A stretch of DNA of 12,123 bases from Pinguiococcus pyrenoidosus (lineage: Eukaryota > Sar > Pinguiophyceae > Pinguiochrysidales > Pinguiochrysidaceae): positions 1-12,123 of the forward strand of contig JAAMXY010004471.1 in assembly GCA_019677205.1 (NCBI GenBank). The letters run 5' to 3'. The notes beneath the pieces were generated by a model. It searched no databases and had not been told where the DNA came from. It saw only the letters and a program-made list of their open reading frames with translations. Shown one piece after another: positions 8,557 to 12,123 of the stretch (within the stretch, counting starts at the first letter, position 1; each line of letters opens with the position of its first letter). A program made the translations under genes and the position numbers.

Positions 8557-8852
8557 TTCCCGCGTAGATCCAAGGACAAAGGCGCCCCGTAGCCCAGTGC
8601 CCACTTTCAAATGGCTTTTGGCGCCACCAGCCGGTTTTCGTTTTCGTCCTGCGAATCCGAGGCGCTGGTCATCCGAATCCTTGAAGCGTTGTCCGTGTGT
8701 CAATGACGTGAAGATTCCCGTCCCATGCCAATCGGCTGACTCTCGCTTTCTGCCAGCGAAAGAGAGCCGCAAGTGGCGCTCTCCAGCGCTCTGTCAGACT
8801 CCTGGTGGGCGCTGCGCGCGTCTCTCTGCTTTCACATCCTATAGAGAAGAGG
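8557..8852. promoter_or_regulatory. divergent promoter region between MCM7 and the METTL-type gene
   Basis: 296 bp separate the two divergent starts. It contains the E2F-type element at 8616-8625 and, further right, a short imperfect inverted repeat around 8745-8765 (CTTTC...GAAAG arms). No TATA box is evident. On the minus strand the MCM7 reading frame stays open through most of it. Confidence 0.6.
8616..8625 (+). promoter_or_regulatory. E2F/DP binding-site consensus upstream of MCM7
   Basis: TTTTGGCGCC contains TTTGGCGC, a perfect match to TTTSSCGC. It sits 60 bp upstream of the MCM7 start codon. E2F control of MCM genes at G1/S is well established in animals and plants; binding here is inferred from sequence and position. 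Confidence 0.6.
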
Positions 8853-10311
8853 ATGGCAAACTTGTGCGGGAGCTGCGGCTGCTTGTTCGCTGTTTTGCTG
8901 CTGCTGAATCGGCGATGCGATGCCTGGTTGCTCCCCGTCTCCACGGTCCTCAACACCCCGAAAACGTGCAGAAGCCGACACCGCAGTAACCCGAGATCGC
9001 TTGACCGTTTCAGGAGGTGCTTCTGGCGAGCACCTTGACAACGCAGGAGCCGCAGCTGGAGAGACTCTTGCGAGCGCCCAAGGCCATCGTGCGCGACTGG
9101 AATGCCTGGCAAGCTTCCAGCTACCTGGACGGCACCCAGCAGCTGGAGAGCGTCATTCTCCCGAGGAAGGGAGGTCTCATGACGATCACGCAAGGTTGCC
9201 CCCATTCTCGGAAACCGAGAGGAAAAGTTTGGTTGGATGAAGCCGATCAGGGAAATGGTGCACATTTCTGAGACGACGTATGTGTCTGGCAGGCTGGGAT
9301 CGCCCTGGACAGCATAGCACGGGAGCGGCAGTCTGGACTGGAGCCAACGTGCTGACCAAGTACATGGAGACTGAGCTATCCTCGGACTTTAAAGGTATTG
9401 CCCCTGCACAACAGACACACGAGGCAGCATCCACATGAAGCTTCGGCGGGCACATCCAGGCAAATCGGTGATTGAGCTCGGAGCTGGCTGCGCAATCGGA
9501 GCCATTCAGGTTGACCAACCGACGCGATGGAGCCTGATCTGCCTGCGCCTCTTATGAATGTCGCTCGCAAAGGCCCAGTGGCTTGGGGCTGGACTGGCGC
9601 TCGCTACGGATGGAGACGAGGCGGTTCTGGACCTCGCCAAGGTTTGTGGTGCTGAGTGGAAGCGAAGAAGCGGCAACCTTGCACTGACGGGCGGTACAAC
9701 CACAACAGGAGAACGCCCAGGCAAACATAAAGAGCGGCGCGTCGTACGGGAGCTTCGCGGTTGACAAGCTTTATTGGGGCGATGTCGAGGACGTCTCGAG
9801 ATCTCTTTCGTATCTAGCGTCCCCTGCCGGAGACGAGCAGGCGAAGTGGGACTGGATCATAGGAGCGGATATCACATACAAGAAAGACACCTGGCCACTG
9901 CTTGTGAGCACCATCAAGAGCCTCAGTGGACCCCAGACTAGAACGCTAATTGCGATGGAGCCAAGGTGCGAGAGTAGCTTCCTCAACACCATCGCATACC
10001 ACAGCCGTCGACTGGAGTGAAGTGAAGTAGCAGTGAAGTGTGGAGTGGAGTGAAGTGGAGTGGAGTCATGACGACCACACTTGCGCTTTTCAAAGGCTTA
10101 GGGACGAGGTGTCGGGATTGCGGGAGATTGCTGTTGGGGAAGGTTTCTCCTTCGAGGAGGTAAGTTTGTCGGAATCTTCAGTGCCTTGCCCCCGCCCGAG
10201 TTTCGTGACTATTGCTCTGCGTAGATATTGCTTCCAGCAAGTCTGAACCGAGGGGGGTCCGACTTCTGTGGTTTCTCGTGCCCACGAGTCTTCGAATTGC
10301 GGCTTCGGTAG
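8853..10311 (+). CDS. seven-beta-strand protein methyltransferase, METTL21/methyltransferase-16 family, eight exons
   Basis: Model: 8853-8945, 9014-9194, 9293-9394, 9460-9509, 9573-9641, 9709-10016, 10096-10159 and 10225-10311, giving 317 aa. Joins rebuild the family: ITQG/WDRPGQHSTGAAVWTGAN; DFKG/KSVIELGAGC (motif I, 126-136); GAIQ/AQWLGAGLALATDGDE (post-I, acidic SAM-binding D155); DLAK/ENAQANIKSG; and WDWIIGADITY with the DxxY motif at 219-222. Members are SAM-dependent methyltransferases, mostly of lysines in chaperones, elongation factors and ATPases; the target here is unknown. Exon 1 begins MANLCGSCGCLFAVLLLLNR, a signal peptide, then CDAWLLPVST, with an aromatic residue just after the likely cleavage site as in complex-plastid leaders. 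Least certain: the intron 1 donor (GTCCTC at 8946; GTGCAG at 8966 with an acceptor at 9030 also keeps frame), the exon 5 acceptor (9573 or 9579), and the last intron (GTAAGT at 10160), without which the protein ends QQV at 10246. It converges on the next gene, 85 bp away. Confidence 0.85.
10015..10067. repeat. pentanucleotide TGRAG/GTGAA repeat at and after a splice donor
   Basis: Degenerate 5-bp units (GTGAA, GTGGA) run from the last coding bases of METTL-type exon 6 through most of the 79-bp intron 10017-10095. The repeat supplies the donor itself (GTGAAG) and further GTGAA copies just downstream. The first in-frame stop occurs immediately if the intron is not removed. Confidence 0.85.
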
Positions 10312-10396
10312 AAGAACGAGGGGCTCCTTGCATGGGGAAGCACACCTCTGTCCCCAGACTTGCGTCGAATTTCCAAGGGAGGAGACGATCCGGCGC

Positions 10397-12123
10397 TCAA
10401 GCTGAGCTAGCATGGGACGCAAGTGCCAAATCAATTTTGATTCTAACTTCCTCAATCACCCCTTTTTCGTGCTTTGCCGCGGCCTCGCCCTCTTCCTCCT
10501 TCAAATTGACTGCTTTAGCCCAAGCTGACTGAGCGAGTCAGCCACCGAAAATGCGCCTTACCTCCCGCAAGCACCTTGCGCCCAAAAAATCGCATGCCCT
10601 TCGCGCCGTGCGACACCTGCTGCTGTTCGTGCAGCTTCCGCGCTGCCAAGTCCTCCGCAAGCTGCGTCGCGTTACGTGATTAGTAGAAGGAACGGACGGG
10701 CGCGCTTCTCCCATGCTCAAGCACCTTCAATCGTTCGTCATGGGTCAAATTCGACATGTCAGGTTGCCTCCTTGATTCTAGGTTCTTCTTGCTGCGGAGA
10801 GTTAGCCATGCAGACTTCAGCGCTCCAACCAATTTTTGCATTTGGGAATCCCTTCCCGTCTCTACCTGTCCTCCATCGTCACTTCAAAGGTGCTATCGTC
10901 CTCGGCTGCCACGTCGGCTTCCGCTTCATTGGAAAAGCTTCCCTCCGTTAGTGTCTCTTCCCTGTCGGAGGACCTCGTGAGTCTCAGAGAGGCAACGCAA
11001 TCTGGCTCACGGCCTCGTGCGGACGGAACTTGTGGTAGCGACGTACGTTTCCTCAATCGGTTCGATTCGAATAAAATCAGCCTCGTCAATGGACTTTCCG
11101 CGTATCGCCGGGCCCATTGGGTGTCGTTTCTACACAAAGGCCGATTCATTCCGGAGGTTAATCAGGTGCTCTGTCTCTTGTCGTTCCGTTGCCCGTCGGC
11201 GGCACCTTTCTTATGATAGCTCTGTCCATCTCGGCTGGCTTTCTCCCGCCCTCCGGAGTTTGCTCTGATTGCATGGCCGGTGGAGGGATGAAGGCAGCGC
11301 ATTAGATCCACTTTCACTAGGCAGTCGGGCGACGAGCGCTGTGATGTACCTTCCTCCGTCTGATTGCTGCTGCGCTGCCGCTGAAAGGCTGGTGCGGCAC
11401 CACCACGGAGGAGGCCCGACTTCTCCTCCAGGCCCAGCGCTCGGATCTTGTCTTTAATGCTGGAGCCAACGCCCTCTGGGGCCTGTGGCATCGGGGCTGC
11501 CTTCGCTGCCGCTGCCGCTGCCGCTGCCGAGGCTCCGGCCAGAAACGGCGGTGGGTTCTTGCGGCCCTGTCCGCCTGCTGAAGAGGGCGGCGCAGCGGTT
11601 TTTGGCGGCTCCTGCGATCTGCCTTTCTTCGCTTTGGCGGCTTCCGCCAGAGCGGTGGTCAGAGTCGTCGACGCCAGGGACCCTCCTCTCTGACGGTCCG
11701 GCGTCTGGGGCGCTGGGCGACCCGGGGGTGTCGACGGTGGTGTACAGGGCTCCTTGTCGCTGGGGCCGGGTGCTGCGCAATTGATGAAGGGCGGCGACTG
11801 TGGATCACAGGCGCCGTAAAATCCCCAGGGTTTCCCATCTGTCGATCCCGAGGCAGTGACGGCCATGTCACTCGAGGTGCTCCAGCCCAGTCCTGCCGCT
11901 TCCGGCGCCGGCGCGAGGAAGAACTCCGTGACGCTCGCTCCGGTCGAAGTGGAGCATAGGACCTTGTAGTCGTTCTGGACCTGGTAGGAGAGCGCACCGA
12001 GAGGACCTTTGGTGTCGGCAGCGGGACGCTGCGCCCAAAAGCAGGAAGAGGGACTTACCAGCTCGTTGAGAATGTCTAAGAAACATAACTCCGATGCTCT
12101 CGGCACTTGCAGTTTGTTCTCCC
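10397..12123 (-). CDS. unrecognised multi-exon protein, Ala/Pro-rich then coiled-coil-like; 5' end outside window
   Basis: Model: 12123-12059, 12028-11350, 11264-11206, 11129-11047, 10961-10866, 10791-10725, 10661-10562 and 10509-10397. The 1260 bp counted from the first whole codon (12121) give 419 residues with all phases consistent. Introns are 30, 85, 76, 85, 74, 63 and 52 bp; several have strong donors (GTAAGT, GTACGT, GTAAGG) and CTAAC/CTAAT/CTGAC branch motifs. No family was recognised. The first part (about 22-120) is mixed, with WGFYGACDPQ; 120-250 is Pro/Ala/Ser-rich with an eight-Ala run and SSIKDKIRALGLEE. Then come KKRHPMGPAIRGKSIDEADF, an acidic stretch (EETLTEGSFSNEAEAD), a charged helical part (LTHDERLKLAEDLAARKLHEQQQ) suggestive of coiled coil, GMRFFGRKVLAG, and an acidic/Lys tail ending in TGA at 10399-10397. 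A scaffold or regulatory role is only a guess. The internal exon chain is credible because every join keeps phase and good codon use. Confidence 0.7.
11504..11528. repeat. CGCTGC hexanucleotide repeat encoding poly-Ala
   Basis: Four copies of CGCTGC (GCAGCG on the coding minus strand) encode the run of eight alanines in the unrecognised gene. Codons alternate GCA/GCG, typical of a slippage-prone homopeptide tract in a disordered region. Confidence 0.9.
12029..12058 (-). other. candidate 30-bp intron in the unrecognised gene
   Basis: On the minus strand it runs GTAAGTCCCTCTTCC...GGGCGCAG: a perfect donor, pyrimidine tract and CAG acceptor in exactly 30 bases, phase 0. If not spliced it adds ten residues, VSPSSCFWAQ, without a stop. 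Its size is at the lower limit of known spliceosomal introns, so it may instead be coding. Confidence 0.45.

Noticed and set aside
8740-8770. Inverted repeat as a terminator or RNA hairpin
   Set aside because: The clean arms are only about five bases long, too short to support a structure in a promoter region.
9395-9423. 29-bp intron in the METTL-type gene using the GAG acceptor at 9423
   Set aside because: It keeps frame but inserts residues before motif I; the CATCCAG acceptor at 9459 gives DFKGKSVIELGAG, the standard family spacing, with a 65-bp intron.

Overview
This is nuclear DNA from a eukaryote. Six genes can be read; five of them are split by short GT-AG introns, and I place 20 introns of about 30-199 bp. 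Many carry a CTRAC-like branch motif before the acceptor. Two proteins are purely eukaryotic (replicative helicase subunit MCM7 and TFIIH subunit p44/Ssl1). The moderately high GC, compact layout and two N-termini that look like signal peptide plus plastid transit peptide suggest a protist alga with a secondary red-type plastid (stramenopile, haptophyte or similar). I cannot name the species from sequence alone.

Layout. 1-431: possible last exons of a + strand gene (weak). 432-1608 (-): four-exon ankyrin-repeat protein. 1609-2333: intergenic, with a TCAT microsatellite. 2334-4118 (-): intronless SET-domain methyltransferase of the Rubisco-LSMT type with a likely plastid leader and an unusual hydrophobic insert. 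4119-4247: GC-rich head-to-head promoter. 4248-6001 (+): six-exon TFIIH p44/Ssl1, with a 13-bp minisatellite in intron 1. 6120-8556 (-): two-exon MCM7. 8557-8852: divergent promoter with a canonical E2F-type site. 8853-10311 (+): eight-exon seven-beta-strand protein methyltransferase of the METTL21/family-16 type. 10397-12123 (-): eight or more exons of an unrecognised Ala/Pro-rich, coiled-coil-like protein whose 5' end lies outside the window.

The genes do not form a pathway or operon. They alternate in convergent and divergent pairs with spacers of 85-300 bp, apart from the 725-bp gap at 1609-2333. MCM7 (replication) and p44 (transcription and nucleotide excision repair) are housekeeping genes. 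The two methyltransferases are unrelated folds that both appear to enter the secretory/plastid route. Exon joins were derived by hand from GT/AG signals, reading phase and recalled family conservation; no alignment or transcript data were available. No mobile element, CRISPR array, rRNA or tRNA was seen.
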